Shown piece by piece: positions 49,915 to 58,338 of a stretch of 58,338 nt of DNA (position 1 is its first letter; every line of letters begins with the position of its first letter). The translations under genes and the position numbers were made by a program. The DNA lies in NCBI GenBank assembly GCA_002083565.1, contig MSXM01000062.1:11093-69430 (forward strand), read 5' to 3'. A model generated the notes under the pieces. The model ran no database searches. It worked only from the letters and a program-made list of their open reading frames with translations, and was not told the DNA's origin. Origin of the DNA: Nitrospira sp. ST-bin4 (GTDB lineage: Bacteria > Nitrospirota > Nitrospiria > Nitrospirales > Nitrospiraceae).

Positions 49915-50559
49915 ATGCGTAAGGTATTCCAGAAACAAGAGGGTTTTACCCTCATCGAGTTGATGATCGTTGTGGCGATCATCGGCATCCTGGCGGCCAT
50001 CGCCATTCCGAACTTCTTGCAGTATCAGATGAAGTCCCGGCAGTCCGAGGCTAAGACAAACCTGCAGGCGATTAAGACATCTATGGTGTCTTTCCAGGGG
50101 GAACAAGGCTGTTATATCGGAGTTCGTCCGGAGTTAGGTCAACCAGTAGCTGCTGGCACAAAAAGCATTCCGTGGCAGTGGGGTTTGGGTACTCCCCCAA
50201 CTCCCGCTCCGGTAGCCTGGTGTGTCGGTGCTGCTCCTGTACTTGCAGGGACCTTTAATGATATTGGTTTCCGAGCAACCGGAAATGTCAACTATCACTA
50301 TGCAGTGGATGGGGTACTGCTGGCTGGTGTAGGCGCTGCTTTGACCTACCATCCGGCTGGTTTGGGCGGCGCTGCCAACTCCTGCACGGCGGCCGGTGCG
50401 GGTGGTGCGGGTGGTGCTAGTGGTGTTCCAATCGCTGGTGCCAATAACTTCTTTGCCCATGCCAAGGCCAATCTGGATGGCGATGGTGCTGCTGGTATCT
50501 CAACGTGGGTATCGGCAGTTGATCATGGTGCAGCAGATTGCACAACTGGCGTTTACTAA
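49915..50559 (+). CDS. pilA: Type IV major pilin
   Basis: A 214-residue prepilin. It has a short leader MRKVFQKQEG, the PilD cleavage site G-FTLIELMIVVAIIGILAA with Glu at mature position 5, and a hydrophobic helix to residue 35. The globular part is rich in Gly, Ala and Pro and holds several Cys (CYIGVRP, WCVGAAP, NSCTAAG, ADCTTG) that could form the disulfide loop. AAGGAGG lies eight bases before the ATG at 49915. It is longer than typical type IVa pilins owing to a Gly/Ala-rich insert near residues 150-180. A hairpin follows. Confidence 0.9.
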   Translation: MRKVFQKQEGFTLIELMIVVAIIGILAAIAIPNFLQYQMKSRQSEAKTNLQAIKTSMVSFQGEQGCYIGVRPELGQPVAAGTKSIPWQWGLGTPPTPAPVAWCVGAAPVLAGTFNDIGFRATGNVNYHYAVDGVLLAGVGAALTYHPAGLGGAANSCTAAGAGGAGGASGVPIAGANNFFAHAKANLDGDGAAGISTWVSAVDHGAADCTTGVY

Positions 50560-50589
50560 GTTCGTATAGATAGGATGCGTACTGGCCTG

Positions 50590-50613
50590 GCCCGTCGGGT
50601 AAAACCGGCGGGC
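50590..50613 (+). terminator. Terminator-like hairpin after pilA
   Basis: GCCCGTCGG pairs with CCGGCGGGC (one T-G pair). No T-run follows, so it may attenuate rather than end transcription into the next gene. Confidence 0.5.
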
Positions 50614-50643
50614 TAGGCTGTTCCATAGAACGACGGTGCATCG

Positions 50644-51573
50644 ATGAGCGCCCTGCCAGTAGCCAAACAATCCGCACGCACTCGGATAAGTGGCGGTACC
50701 AATGCCAGTCTCATCCTTGCCGGCTTAATTATCAGTTTTGTCCTCGCTATCCAGTTCCAGCGGAATCTTGATTACCGTGCAGATCGAAGCATCAGCCAGA
50801 TCGAAGAATTGGCCCAGTTGCCTCGCGGAGAATATCTCAAACCGGCCCTTCTTGGATATCATCATATTGGCGCGGATGTTCTGTGGCTCCGACTTTTGCA
50901 GGTGCTTGGCAAGAAGAGGAATTCAGCAGACGAATATGAATGGATCTACCACACGCTTGATGTTATCACGACACTCGACCCCCAGTATGACTATGCGTAC
51001 TACGTGGGTGGTGTCGTCCTGACTAATTTGGCTGACCGTGTCGATTTGAGCAACCAGCTACTTGACAAGGGGTTTAAGTCAAACCCGGGCGTTTGGAATA
51101 TCCCTTTTTTACTTGGTTACAACCACTACTTTATTTTGGGCGACGCCGCGAAGGCTGCCGATTATGTAGCGGCAGCGGCACGCCTACCAGACGGCCCGGC
51201 GTACCTTCCCGGACTTGCAACGCGGATGTATGCAGAGGCGAATAACCCTGATACCGCACTCCAATTCATTCAAGCGCTTTGGCAACAGACGCACGATGAG
51301 GGTATGCGCGAAGTCCTAGCGAAACGGGCAAAAGAAATCATGATTGAACGGGATATTCGCCTGTTGGAGTCGGCAGCCCAACGGTATCGTGACACACAAG
51401 GACGTTATCCAAGTACATTACCCGAACTGGCGATCAGCGGGTATCTTGCCCGCCTTCCCCAAGAGCCATTTGGCGGAGTCTATAAACTGGATCCCGAGAC
51501 TGGCAAGGTCAGAAGTTCAACCCATCCTGACCAACTGAAGGTATTCAGGCTAGACAAGCGGGGAAAGATATAG
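50644..51573 (+). CDS. Membrane-anchored TPR-like protein
   Basis: A 309-residue protein with one N-terminal membrane helix (about 22-38) and a periplasmic helical domain with TPR-like repeats (YEWIYHTLDVITTLDPQYDY, GPAYLPGLATRMYAEANNPD). The final 60 residues have pseudopilin-like features: YRDTQGRYPSTLPELAIS and GYLARLPQEPFGGVYKLDPE. It follows pilA by 84 bases and probably belongs to pilus biogenesis or export. The ABC genes follow on the same strand. No enzymatic motif. Confidence 0.7.
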   Translation: MSALPVAKQSARTRISGGTNASLILAGLIISFVLAIQFQRNLDYRADRSISQIEELAQLPRGEYLKPALLGYHHIGADVLWLRLLQVLGKKRNSADEYEWIYHTLDVITTLDPQYDYAYYVGGVVLTNLADRVDLSNQLLDKGFKSNPGVWNIPFLLGYNHYFILGDAAKAADYVAAAARLPDGPAYLPGLATRMYAEANNPDTALQFIQALWQQTHDEGMREVLAKRAKEIMIERDIRLLESAAQRYRDTQGRYPSTLPELAISGYLARLPQEPFGGVYKLDPETGKVRSSTHPDQLKVFRLDKRGKI

Positions 51574-51588
51574 CTGAGGTCAGAAACC

Positions 51589-52557
51589 GTGGATGAAGCA
51601 GGCCAAACCATCGTACAAGTTCAAAATCTGCGTAAGGTCTTCCGTGTCGGATTCTGGGGCCGCCGCGTTACTGCTGTCGATGGACTGTCTCTCGATGTGC
51701 GGCGAGGCGAGGTGTTTGGAGTTTTGGGTCCCAATGGGGCAGGAAAAACGACGACAATTAAGATGTTGATGGGGTTGATCTATCCGAGTGGGGGAACGGC
51801 GACACTCTTTGGACAGCCAAGCGGCGCTCCCGCGGCCAAAGCCAAAGTTGGATTTCTGCCGGAATCGCCGTATTTTTATGACTACCTGACCAGCAGAGAA
51901 TTCTTGCGATTCTATGGGCATCTATTTGGGCTCTTCGGAGCTGCGCTCGAAAAACGCGTTGATGAATTATTAGACCTTGTCGGGATGACGCATGCTCGCG
52001 ATCTGCAATTGCGCAAGTTTTCCAAGGGCATGTTGCAGCGGGTGGGGATTGCACAGGCATTGATCAATGACCCTGAATTGGTGGTACTAGACGAGCCGAT
52101 GTCTGGCCTCGATCCGATTGGACGCAAAGAAGTCCGCGACCTCATCCTCCGCTTAAAAGAGTCCGGCAAGACAGTGATGTTCAGTTCTCACATTCTGCAT
52201 GATGCGGAGATGCTCTGCGATCGCGTGGCCATGATTATGAAGGGGAGGCTGGTTGCCTGTGGACCTGTGTCGGAATTGATTGCGCAGGGTACCACTCACG
52301 AAGTGGAAATGGTGATCGATCGGCTGCTTCCAGAAGCGTTGGAACGGATCAGGCCCTTGGCAGGGAAGGTCGTCCTTCAAGGGGAGCGGGTCATGGTGGT
52401 ATTGGCAAGCCAGCAGGATGTCGATCAGGCGCTCGACGTGATCCGGTCGGCCAAGGCCAAGCTGGTGGCGCTCACACCGCATAAAGCCTCACTCGAAGAT
52501 CTGTTTATCCGAGAGGCGAATGTGATTCAGTCCGCGAAGGAGGCGCCGGTGTCATGA
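51589..52557 (+). CDS. ABC transporter ATP-binding protein
   Basis: A 322-residue nucleotide-binding protein. It has Walker A GPNGAGKTTT near residue 47, the signature KFSKGMLQRVGIAQALI near 142, Walker B LVVLDEPMSGLDP and the H-loop SSHILHDAEMLCDRV. Related to CcmA/NatA-type exporters. The C-terminal 80 residues form the usual extra domain. GTG start, GAGGT upstream. It overlaps the permease gene by four bases (ATGA). Substrate unknown. Confidence 0.88.
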   Translation: MDEAGQTIVQVQNLRKVFRVGFWGRRVTAVDGLSLDVRRGEVFGVLGPNGAGKTTTIKMLMGLIYPSGGTATLFGQPSGAPAAKAKVGFLPESPYFYDYLTSREFLRFYGHLFGLFGAALEKRVDELLDLVGMTHARDLQLRKFSKGMLQRVGIAQALINDPELVVLDEPMSGLDPIGRKEVRDLILRLKESGKTVMFSSHILHDAEMLCDRVAMIMKGRLVACGPVSELIAQGTTHEVEMVIDRLLPEALERIRPLAGKVVLQGERVMVVLASQQDVDQALDVIRSAKAKLVALTPHKASLEDLFIREANVIQSAKEAPVS

Positions 52558-53315
52558 AGGTGTTATCAATTGCATTGAACACGTTTCGCGAGAATCTCAG
52601 AGACAAGCTGCTGTACAACCTCCTGATCTTCGCCCTCTTGATGATCGGCAGTTCCCTTCTGCTGATGCGACTGACACTGGGCGAATTCCATCGACTGCTG
52701 CTGGACATCGGTCTCGGAAGCGTCAATATCTTCAGTGTCCTGATCGCCATTTTTGTCGGTATCGGATTGGTCAGCAAAGAAATCGACAAGAAAACGATCT
52801 ATACCATCGTATCCAAGCCGGTCGCCCGCTTTGAGTTTCTTCTTGGAAAGTTTTTCGGGCTCACCATTACATTGCTTGTAAATATGCTGATCATGACGGC
52901 CGGTCTCCTCGCTGTCCTCATCGCTCAGAGTGTGCCCATCGAAGCGGTCCTCTTTCAGGCCATCGGGCTCATTTTACTCGAATGCATGGTAGTCACCGCG
53001 GTCGCACTGCTGTGTTCAACCTTTACCAGCGCGACCCTGAGTGCCATTTTCACGCTGGCTATTTATGTGATCGGCCATCTGACAGCGGATTTGAAAACGT
53101 TCGGCCAGAAAATGGACGGTCTTGGTCGAAGTGTGCTGGAGGGAATGTACTACCTATTACCCAACCTGGAGCGATTTAATCTGAAAGGGAATGTCACGCA
53201 CCACATCGATGTGCCGCTCAACGAACTGGTGCTGATTGTCGCGTACGGCATGGCCTACACCGCCTTCCTGCTCCTGCTGGCATCCGTCATTTTCCAGCGT
53301 CGAGACTTCCGCTAA
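52554..53315 (+). CDS. ABC-2 type transporter permease
   Basis: A 253-residue membrane protein with about six helices. It begins with MKVLSIALNTFRENLRDKLL, and the conserved charged segment KEIDKKTIYTIVSKPVARFEF is near residue 78, typical of ABC-2 permeases. Translation is coupled to the ATPase (ATGA). Downstream is a protease gene after 28 bases. Proposed role: export together with the ATPase; nothing in the sequence identifies the cargo. Confidence 0.82.
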   Translation: MKVLSIALNTFRENLRDKLLYNLLIFALLMIGSSLLLMRLTLGEFHRLLLDIGLGSVNIFSVLIAIFVGIGLVSKEIDKKTIYTIVSKPVARFEFLLGKFFGLTITLLVNMLIMTAGLLAVLIAQSVPIEAVLFQAIGLILLECMVVTAVALLCSTFTSATLSAIFTLAIYVIGHLTADLKTFGQKMDGLGRSVLEGMYYLLPNLERFNLKGNVTHHIDVPLNELVLIVAYGMAYTAFLLLLASVIFQRRDFR

Positions 53316-53343
53316 CGTCATATTGGGAACTTGCTGAGAGCGT

Positions 53344-54330
53344 ATGTACCTTGCACAACTGACAATCGGTTTGCTGCTTGTGGCTGAAGCTGTACAGGCC
53401 AAGGATCTCAGCCCGCGAGAGATTTATGAGCAGGTTGCTCCTGCGGTCGTGATGGTCATGGGCTATCCTGAAACCGGCACACGTGGCAACGGAGGAACGG
53501 GTTCCATTATCCAATCGGATGGACTCGTGCTGACCAATGCCCATGTGATCATTGAAGAAGCGACGGGCCGGCCGTTTCCCAGACTCATGGTCTATCTGAA
53601 GCCGGACAGGGTGAGCGGCGATCAGAAACGTGATTTGTCTCGCGGCAGTACAGCGCGAGTCGTGGCCTATTCGCAGCCATTGGATCTGGCGTTGCTTAAG
53701 CTGGATGAGGTTAAGGCACCGCTCCCGGTTGTGACGCTTAGTGATTCGGAGACGGCACGTATCGGAGATCATGTCGTAGCCATCGGTCATCCTGAGCAGG
53801 GTGGGCTCTGGACCTTAACCACCGGCACAATCAGCGCAGAATTCGACCATTTCAAGGGTGTCCCGGGCAAGCATGTTTTTCAAACGGAGGCGGGGATTAA
53901 TCGTGGAAATTCAGGCGGTCCCTTGCTTAACCAGCAAGCCCGGATGGTGGGAGTGAATACCGCGATCGCACGTATGGCTGCCGATGGAATGCCGATCGCA
54001 AGCATCAGTTTCTCCTTGAAGTCGGCCGTGGTAACGCAGTGGCTTAGCCTGCATGGCGTATTTGCCATGGCTCCCACTACTCAAGCCAATTCTTCACCTG
54101 CCAGAGTTATGACTGTCCCTCCGGCCCCTGTCTCTGAATCTCCAGTACCTATACCGGCTCAGCCCAAGGCCGGCAGTTCAGCCGGGTCTCCAACGAATCC
54201 TGCCACGATTGTACCATCCACACCGGCTCGACCCTATAATTTAGATCAGCTCGTAAGTGAACAGAGTAAGGCGGAAGCGGATCTGGGAAAAATGATGATT
54301 GAGATGAGGGGAAGGTTCAAAGGGCAATAA
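53344..54330 (+). CDS. Secreted trypsin-like serine protease without PDZ domain
   Basis: A 328-residue protein with a signal peptide (cleavage near AVQAK) and a HtrA-type protease domain. The triad is visible as His in LTNAHVIIEEA, Asp in SQPLDLALLKLDE and Ser in GINRGNSGGPLLN. A Pro/Ala/Ser-rich linker (about 240-290) and a short helical C-terminus follow in place of a PDZ domain. It likely acts in envelope protein quality control. It may be cotranscribed with the ABC genes. Convergent with ilvD. Confidence 0.85.
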   Translation: MYLAQLTIGLLLVAEAVQAKDLSPREIYEQVAPAVVMVMGYPETGTRGNGGTGSIIQSDGLVLTNAHVIIEEATGRPFPRLMVYLKPDRVSGDQKRDLSRGSTARVVAYSQPLDLALLKLDEVKAPLPVVTLSDSETARIGDHVVAIGHPEQGGLWTLTTGTISAEFDHFKGVPGKHVFQTEAGINRGNSGGPLLNQQARMVGVNTAIARMAADGMPIASISFSLKSAVVTQWLSLHGVFAMAPTTQANSSPARVMTVPPAPVSESPVPIPAQPKAGSSAGSPTNPATIVPSTPARPYNLDQLVSEQSKAEADLGKMMIEMRGRFKGQ

Positions 54331-54416
54331 GATTTGTCACGGTGCGGTGATAAGAAGCCAGGGAGTTGACCGCATGTGCTCATCCCCCTGGTCTCTTGCC
54401 ACAACTGATATGATGA

Positions 54417-56090
54417 TCAGCTCGTGACGGCCCCTTCCGAGGCGGATGAGACATGCCTCGCGTATTTCGCCATCACGCCGGATGTATAGCGGGGTACCGG
54501 CTGCTTGACCTTCTTGAGCCTGGCGGAAATTTCCTTCTGCGTGAGATTCACATCCAGCCGGCGTTTGGCAATATCGAAAGTAATCCGGTCGCCGTTTCTA
54601 ATTGCCGCAATAGGGCCGCCTCTCACCGCTTCCGGAGCAACGTGGCCGGCCATCAAGCCATGTGTTGCGCCGGAGAAACGCCCGTCGGTCAACAATGCCA
54701 CGGAATCGCCGAGTCCTGCCCCGACAATGGCAGCCGTGACTCCCAGCATCTCGCGCATACCCGGTCCTCCCGAAGGACCTTCGTACCGAATCACCACCAC
54801 ATCGCCGGCCTTAATATGCCCGGACTTGACTGCACCGAACGCATCTTCTTCCCGATTGTAGACTCTTGCCGGACCTTGGAATTTCATCATGGAATGTCCG
54901 GCAACCTTGACCACACAGCCTTCCGGCGCAAGATTACCTTTCAGGATGACCATGCCGCCGGTTGGTTTGATCGGGCTCGATAACGGACGAAGCACCTGCT
55001 GGTCTCGTGTCTCGATAGCTTTCTTCGCTTCTTCTCCAATCGTGAGCCCTGTTACCGTCGGCTGATTGCCGTGAAGAATACCTGCGTCAAGTAAGCGCTT
55101 TGCTACCAGTGTTGTCCCTCCAGCCGCGTAGAGGTCGGCGGCAGTAAACCGCCCCCCGGGCTTGAGATCGGCAAGCAACGGGACTTTGCGATTGATCTTA
55201 TCGAAATCGTCGATGTTCAGTTTAATCCCCATTTCGCGCGCCACTGCAAGAAGGTGGAGCACGGCATTGGTCGACCCACCCGTTGTTGCAACCGCAGCAA
55301 TCGCATTCTCAAGCGACTTGCGGGTGATGATCTGCTTGGGCCGGACGTTCTGTTTGATCAATTCCATGACCATCTTGCCGCATTCGAAGGCGACATCATC
55401 CTTCTGCTGATCCATGGCAGGGACGCCGTTGCGCCCCATGGGTGAAATGCCCAGAAACTCAAAGGCAATTGCCATGGTATTGGCCGTAAACTGTCCGCCG
55501 CACGCGCCGGGGCCAGGACAGGCATGGTCTTCGAGGTCTTTCAGTTCAGCGTTGGTCATGTGGCCGGATGCGTGTTTGCCGACGGCTTCGAAGACATCCT
55601 GAATCGTGACGTCGTGCCCCTGGAATTTTCCGGGCATGATGGAACCGCCGTACAGCATGACGGATGGCAAATTTAACCTGGCAAGCGCCATGACTGTGCC
55701 AGGAATCGTCTTGTCGCAGCCGGACAGCGCGACAACCGCATCAAACAAGTGGCCGCGCGCAACCAACTCGATCGAGTCGGCAATCACCTCCCGGCTGATG
55801 AGCGAGGCCTTCATGCCCTCGGTCCCCATCGAAATGCCGTCCGAAACCGCGATCGTGTTGTACTCGATCGGTGTTCCACCGGCAGCACGAATCCCGGCTT
55901 TGACCCGCTCCGATAGCCGGCGAAGGTGATAGTTGCACGGCATGACCTCGATCCAGGTATTGGCCACTCCGACGAGAGGCTTGGACAAATCATCGTCGGT
56001 AAAGCCAACGGCTTTCAGCATCGCCCGTGCCGGTGCCCGGGACGGGCCAACCAGCAGATCATGACTCTTCAGTATTAGGTCTTTCGGCAT
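54417..56090 (-). CDS. ilvD: Dihydroxy-acid dehydratase
   Basis: A 557-residue enzyme of branched-chain amino acid synthesis converting dihydroxy acids to 2-oxo acids. The Fe-S/Mg-binding cysteines are in SGCDKTIPGTVMAL and CPGPGACGGQFTANTM, and the C-terminal domain carries GLMAGHVAPEAVRGGPIAAI. Full length, no truncation. It lies convergent with the protease gene, with no clear terminator between (54331-54416). No other ilv gene is here. Confidence 0.93.
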   Translation of the reverse strand: MPKDLILKSHDLLVGPSRAPARAMLKAVGFTDDDLSKPLVGVANTWIEVMPCNYHLRRLSERVKAGIRAAGGTPIEYNTIAVSDGISMGTEGMKASLISREVIADSIELVARGHLFDAVVALSGCDKTIPGTVMALARLNLPSVMLYGGSIMPGKFQGHDVTIQDVFEAVGKHASGHMTNAELKDLEDHACPGPGACGGQFTANTMAIAFEFLGISPMGRNGVPAMDQQKDDVAFECGKMVMELIKQNVRPKQIITRKSLENAIAAVATTGGSTNAVLHLLAVAREMGIKLNIDDFDKINRKVPLLADLKPGGRFTAADLYAAGGTTLVAKRLLDAGILHGNQPTVTGLTIGEEAKKAIETRDQQVLRPLSSPIKPTGGMVILKGNLAPEGCVVKVAGHSMMKFQGPARVYNREEDAFGAVKSGHIKAGDVVVIRYEGPSGGPGMREMLGVTAAIVGAGLGDSVALLTDGRFSGATHGLMAGHVAPEAVRGGPIAAIRNGDRITFDIAKRRLDVNLTQKEISARLKKVKQPVPRYTSGVMAKYARHVSSASEGAVTS

Positions 56091-56176
56091 AGCCTATTCT
56101 ACTCGTCCTTTCTCTTCGTGCGTGTCGTGCGCAACGCATCACAATCGAATGTGATGCGGCCTGCAAGACGGCAATG

Positions 56177-56818
56177 TTATTGCGCAGACATGTTGCTGGG
56201 TGAAGAAGGTGGTGCAACCTCGCCATAACCGGTATGCGGGTTCTTGCCATGGGGATTGGAGCCATGGGGCATGCCGCCGCCGTGTGGATTGCCGTGCCCC
56301 ATATCCCCCCCTTTGTGCTGATACATCAATTTGTCGTGTTCGGTCTTTTCCTTCTCACGCTGCTCCGGTGTCAACACCGCCATCACGTCGCGCCGCATCT
56401 TGATCGCGGTCAAGCGAAGCAGTATCTGTAGATCTTCGCTCTGTTTCAGCTTCATTTCGATTGCAGCAACATCCGACTTATCGTCATCCGTGAGGGACTT
56501 CAGCTCACGCTCGGCAATTTGAATCTCAGCTTCTGCCTTGATACGGACCTTGTCCAGACTCAATTGGAAGTCTTTCAGTTTCGCTACTTGGTCCGCCGTC
56601 AGCCCGATGTCCTTTTCATGCTTGAGCAAGTGCCGGATCAAATGGCCGGTCCCGCTATGCATCATGCCTTTCCCGTAACCACCCATTGCACCGTGTCCAC
56701 CATGGCTGCCGGCATGACCGTAACTGGGATCATTGGCCCATACACCGGTCCCCCCCAAGGCCAGCATAAACACCGCTGCAACACCACATGACACAATCGT
56801 CTTTGTTGCTCGCTTCAT
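56177..56818 (-). CDS. Spy/CpxP-like periplasmic protein with His-rich tail
   Basis: A 213-residue protein with a signal peptide (cleavage near VWAND). A Gly/His-rich region (residues 30-60) is followed by the LTxxQ-type helical domain: IGLTADQVAKLKDFQLSLDK, EIQIAERELKSL and MRRDVMAVLTPEQREKEK. A His/Gly/Pro-rich tail (HGNPHGGGMPHGSNPHGK) could bind metal. The fold is used by Spy as a chaperone and by CpxP and CnrX as stress or metal sensors. It lies 86 bases upstream of ilvD on the same strand. Confidence 0.75.
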   Translation of the reverse strand: MKRATKTIVSCGVAAVFMLALGGTGVWANDPSYGHAGSHGGHGAMGGYGKGMMHSGTGHLIRHLLKHEKDIGLTADQVAKLKDFQLSLDKVRIKAEAEIQIAERELKSLTDDDKSDVAAIEMKLKQSEDLQILLRLTAIKMRRDVMAVLTPEQREKEKTEHDKLMYQHKGGDMGHGNPHGGGMPHGSNPHGKNPHTGYGEVAPPSSPSNMSAQ

Positions 56819-57063
56819 AGACTCCTCCTTTATCTAGGAACACCTTACGGAACGGCTGAAAATGGCACACATCTAACTTCGGTCAGATAAGTCATGATCG
56901 GCTCGCCATTTACGCGCTGTAGCTTGCCATACAGACCGAGGCAACGCAAGCAAACGCCATACGCCGAACCGTAAGGGAACAGGGGAGGAAGCGGGCAGGA
57001 CGCAGCGGCTTTCGAGGGGATTTGCAGAGTCCGTCTCGCGCCCGGACCTCCTGTACGTTATAT

Positions 57064-58086
57064 CTATTCCTGTTGCGCTTTGATGATCAACTCAGCCCGC
57101 GGGTCTTGATGGGGTTGTCTGGCAAGTTGCTCGTACAGTAGCCGTTCCTCATTTGAGATGGAGGACGACATAACGATTTGTAGGGTGAGGAATAGATCGC
57201 CATGGGCACCGGTCGCCGTCGGAAGGCCTTTTCCCTTGAGGCGCAGTTTGCTATCCGCTCGACTTCCGGCTGGAATTTTCACGCGAACCGGCTCTCCCAA
57301 TGTCGGCGCCATCACTTCAGCCCCCAACGCAGCTTCCCAGGGCCAGACGGGGAGAGTGGCGTGGAGATCGCTGCCTTGCCGGCGAAATATCCTGTCCTCT
57401 TTAATTGAGACATGGAGGTAGAGGTCTCCACGCTTTCCGCCGTTGCTGCCAGGCTGGCCTTTCCCACCCACACGCACTCTGGTGCCGGCGAGCACACCGG
57501 CCGGAATCCTGACCTCGATTGTCGTCGGTTCCATGCCCGTGCCCGATCCATGACAGACTTGACAAGGGCGGCCCCGAAGCGATCCGCTCCCTCGGCAGGA
57601 TCTACAGGATACCGCTTCCATGAGGGAGACGCGCTTCGTCACACCGGATAGCACTTCCCGCAAAGACAGCGCGACGTCGGTTTCCACATCCTCACCCTGT
57701 GAGGCAAATCCTCGTGGGCCGCCAGCTCGCGCACTCCCGCCAAAGAGATTCTCAAAGATATCTGAGAAGTCTCCTGTGCTATACCCTGCACTAGCCCTGC
57801 CGCCGAATCCACCCCCGGTCTGCCGGCGCGCCTGCTCAAATGCCTCGGCTTGTTCCCATTGCGAACCGTGCTGATCGTACTTTTTCCGTTTCTCAGGGTC
57901 GGACAGTACTTCCTGTGCTTCATTGAGCTCTTTGAACTTCCGTTCCATCTCGACTTTTTTCGTGCCGGCATGGAGATCGGGATGGTACTGGCGGGCAAGG
58001 CGTCGGTAAGCTTTTTTAATGTCGTCGGCGGAGGCTTCCCGTGATAGGCCGAGGATCTGGTAATAGTCGCGTGGGGGAGAGGCCAT
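57064..58086 (-). CDS. DnaJ-type co-chaperone with reduced zinc centre
   Basis: A 340-residue protein. The J domain (about residues 5-72) contains the HPD motif in RLARQYHPDLHAG. A Gly/Ala-rich linker with FGGSARAGG follows. Only two CxxCxG repeats (CRSCRGSGS and CQVCHGSGTG, about 159-182) are present instead of the four of DnaJ. A C-terminal substrate-binding region (EVRIPAGVLAGTRVRVGGKG, then KIPAGSRADSKLRLKGKGLP) completes it. It should stimulate DnaK ATPase. A partial zinc-ribbon gene lies 18 bases upstream, on the same strand. Confidence 0.88.
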   Translation of the reverse strand: MASPPRDYYQILGLSREASADDIKKAYRRLARQYHPDLHAGTKKVEMERKFKELNEAQEVLSDPEKRKKYDQHGSQWEQAEAFEQARRQTGGGFGGRASAGYSTGDFSDIFENLFGGSARAGGPRGFASQGEDVETDVALSLREVLSGVTKRVSLMEAVSCRSCRGSGSLRGRPCQVCHGSGTGMEPTTIEVRIPAGVLAGTRVRVGGKGQPGSNGGKRGDLYLHVSIKEDRIFRRQGSDLHATLPVWPWEAALGAEVMAPTLGEPVRVKIPAGSRADSKLRLKGKGLPTATGAHGDLFLTLQIVMSSSISNEERLLYEQLARQPHQDPRAELIIKAQQE

Positions 58087-58104
58087 CCGTTTGCCTGTAT
58101 GCGA

Positions 58105-58338
58105 TCAGTGCGGGACAGCGCTCTTTGCCCGCGCCATGAGTTTGCAGTACGAACAACTTTCGGCGGTCGTCGGCTGACCGCATGACATGCAGGGATGCAG
58201 GATCGTCTGGTCTTTTTCAGCCATTGTCGTCGGTGCGGACGTGGCACCTTGCTTACGCTGTTTCTCCAAAAACCCCCAATAGAAATACTGCTTCGTGCCG
58301 GGGGATTCAGTCTCCAGCCTGTTCAAGACTTCCTTATA
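58105..58338 (-). CDS. Partial zinc-ribbon protein (5' end beyond window)
   Basis: The frame is open to the window edge; the visible C-terminal part has 77 residues. It contains a hydrophobic-aromatic stretch (KQYFYWGFLEKQRKQG) and, near the end, HPCMSCGQPTTAESCSYC, a four-Cys zinc-ribbon pattern. A TTG inside the window could be a start but has no supporting site, so I treat it as truncated. It is upstream of the DnaJ-like gene and probably cotranscribed. Function unknown. Confidence 0.55.
   Translation of the reverse strand, partial: YKEVLNRLETESPGTKQYFYWGFLEKQRKQGATSAPTTMAEKDQTILHPCMSCGQPTTAESCSYCKLMARAKSAVPH

Noticed and set aside
54331..54416. CCAGGG/CCCTGG inverted repeat between protease and ilvD
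   Set aside because: Six-base arms with a loop of more than 20 bases; too weak to call a terminator.
1..58338. CRISPR arrays, rRNA genes, intact tRNA genes, complete insertion sequences
   Set aside because: None seen; no regularly spaced repeats and no transposase of recognisable type.

Overview
The window is a roughly 58-59% GC bacterial chromosome segment. The gene content (YHS-domain proteins, cytochrome P460, intradiol dioxygenase, type IV pilus genes, HisZ, GAF/PAS sigma-54 activators, and a MITE-like element of a type I associate with Nitrospira) suggests a Nitrospira-like member of the Nitrospirota. This assignment is inference; no rRNA or other phylogenetic marker settles it.

Layout. 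1-6.7 kb: DUF2330 and RnfD-like pair, hypothetical and lipoprotein genes, a B12-binding radical SAM protein. 7-11.3 kb: an unusual histidine-phosphatase/phosphofructokinase fusion, an HPF/RaiA-type ribosome factor, pyruvate kinase. 11.4-18.7 kb: DM13 protein, TAT-exported intradiol dioxygenase, Slp lipoprotein, beta-barrel protein, NDH-2. 19-22.4 kb: GMC oxidoreductase, VOC protein, VTT membrane protein, overlapping head to tail. 22.5-35.9 kb: the most interesting region, described below. 36-58 kb: housekeeping and surface genes: pilU-pilT, bioF, MltD-like transglycosylase, class V aminotransferase with serA, hisZ-dnaB, a TPR lipoprotein, pilA, an ABC exporter, a trypsin-like protease, ilvD, a Spy-like protein and a short DnaJ.

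The 22.5-35.9 kb island reads as a regulatory cascade. A cytoplasmic GAF-GAF-PAS sigma-54 activator is followed by tandem TTGGGA/TCCCAA palindromes and an exact -24/-12 promoter, then STAS protein, ECF sigma factor and HxxxCxxC anti-sigma. Eight copies of TGTAAGR-N14-[A/C]GAC, always at the same spacing and on the same strand, lie upstream of the anti-sigma/YHS operon, both cytochrome b/molybdoenzyme operons, two further YHS genes, the GMC operon, the DM13 gene and a small ORF. I read this as the promoter of the ECF factor. The regulon encodes methionine-rich periplasmic proteins (about 17-19% Met), MsrP/YedY-like TAT-exported molybdoenzymes and their cytochrome b partners. This resembles the known SigF/NrsF-MrpX-YedY1 reactive-chlorine defence of Azospira, but with a different sigma/anti-sigma pair, an added sigma-54 tier and YHS proteins.

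The island carries two copies of the YHS / Met-rich / cytochrome b / molybdoenzyme block. Copy 1 has a one-base deletion in the molybdoenzyme; copy 2 has one in the cytochrome b; a third YHS gene between them is also frameshifted. Each copy therefore retains what the other has lost, unless these are assembly errors.
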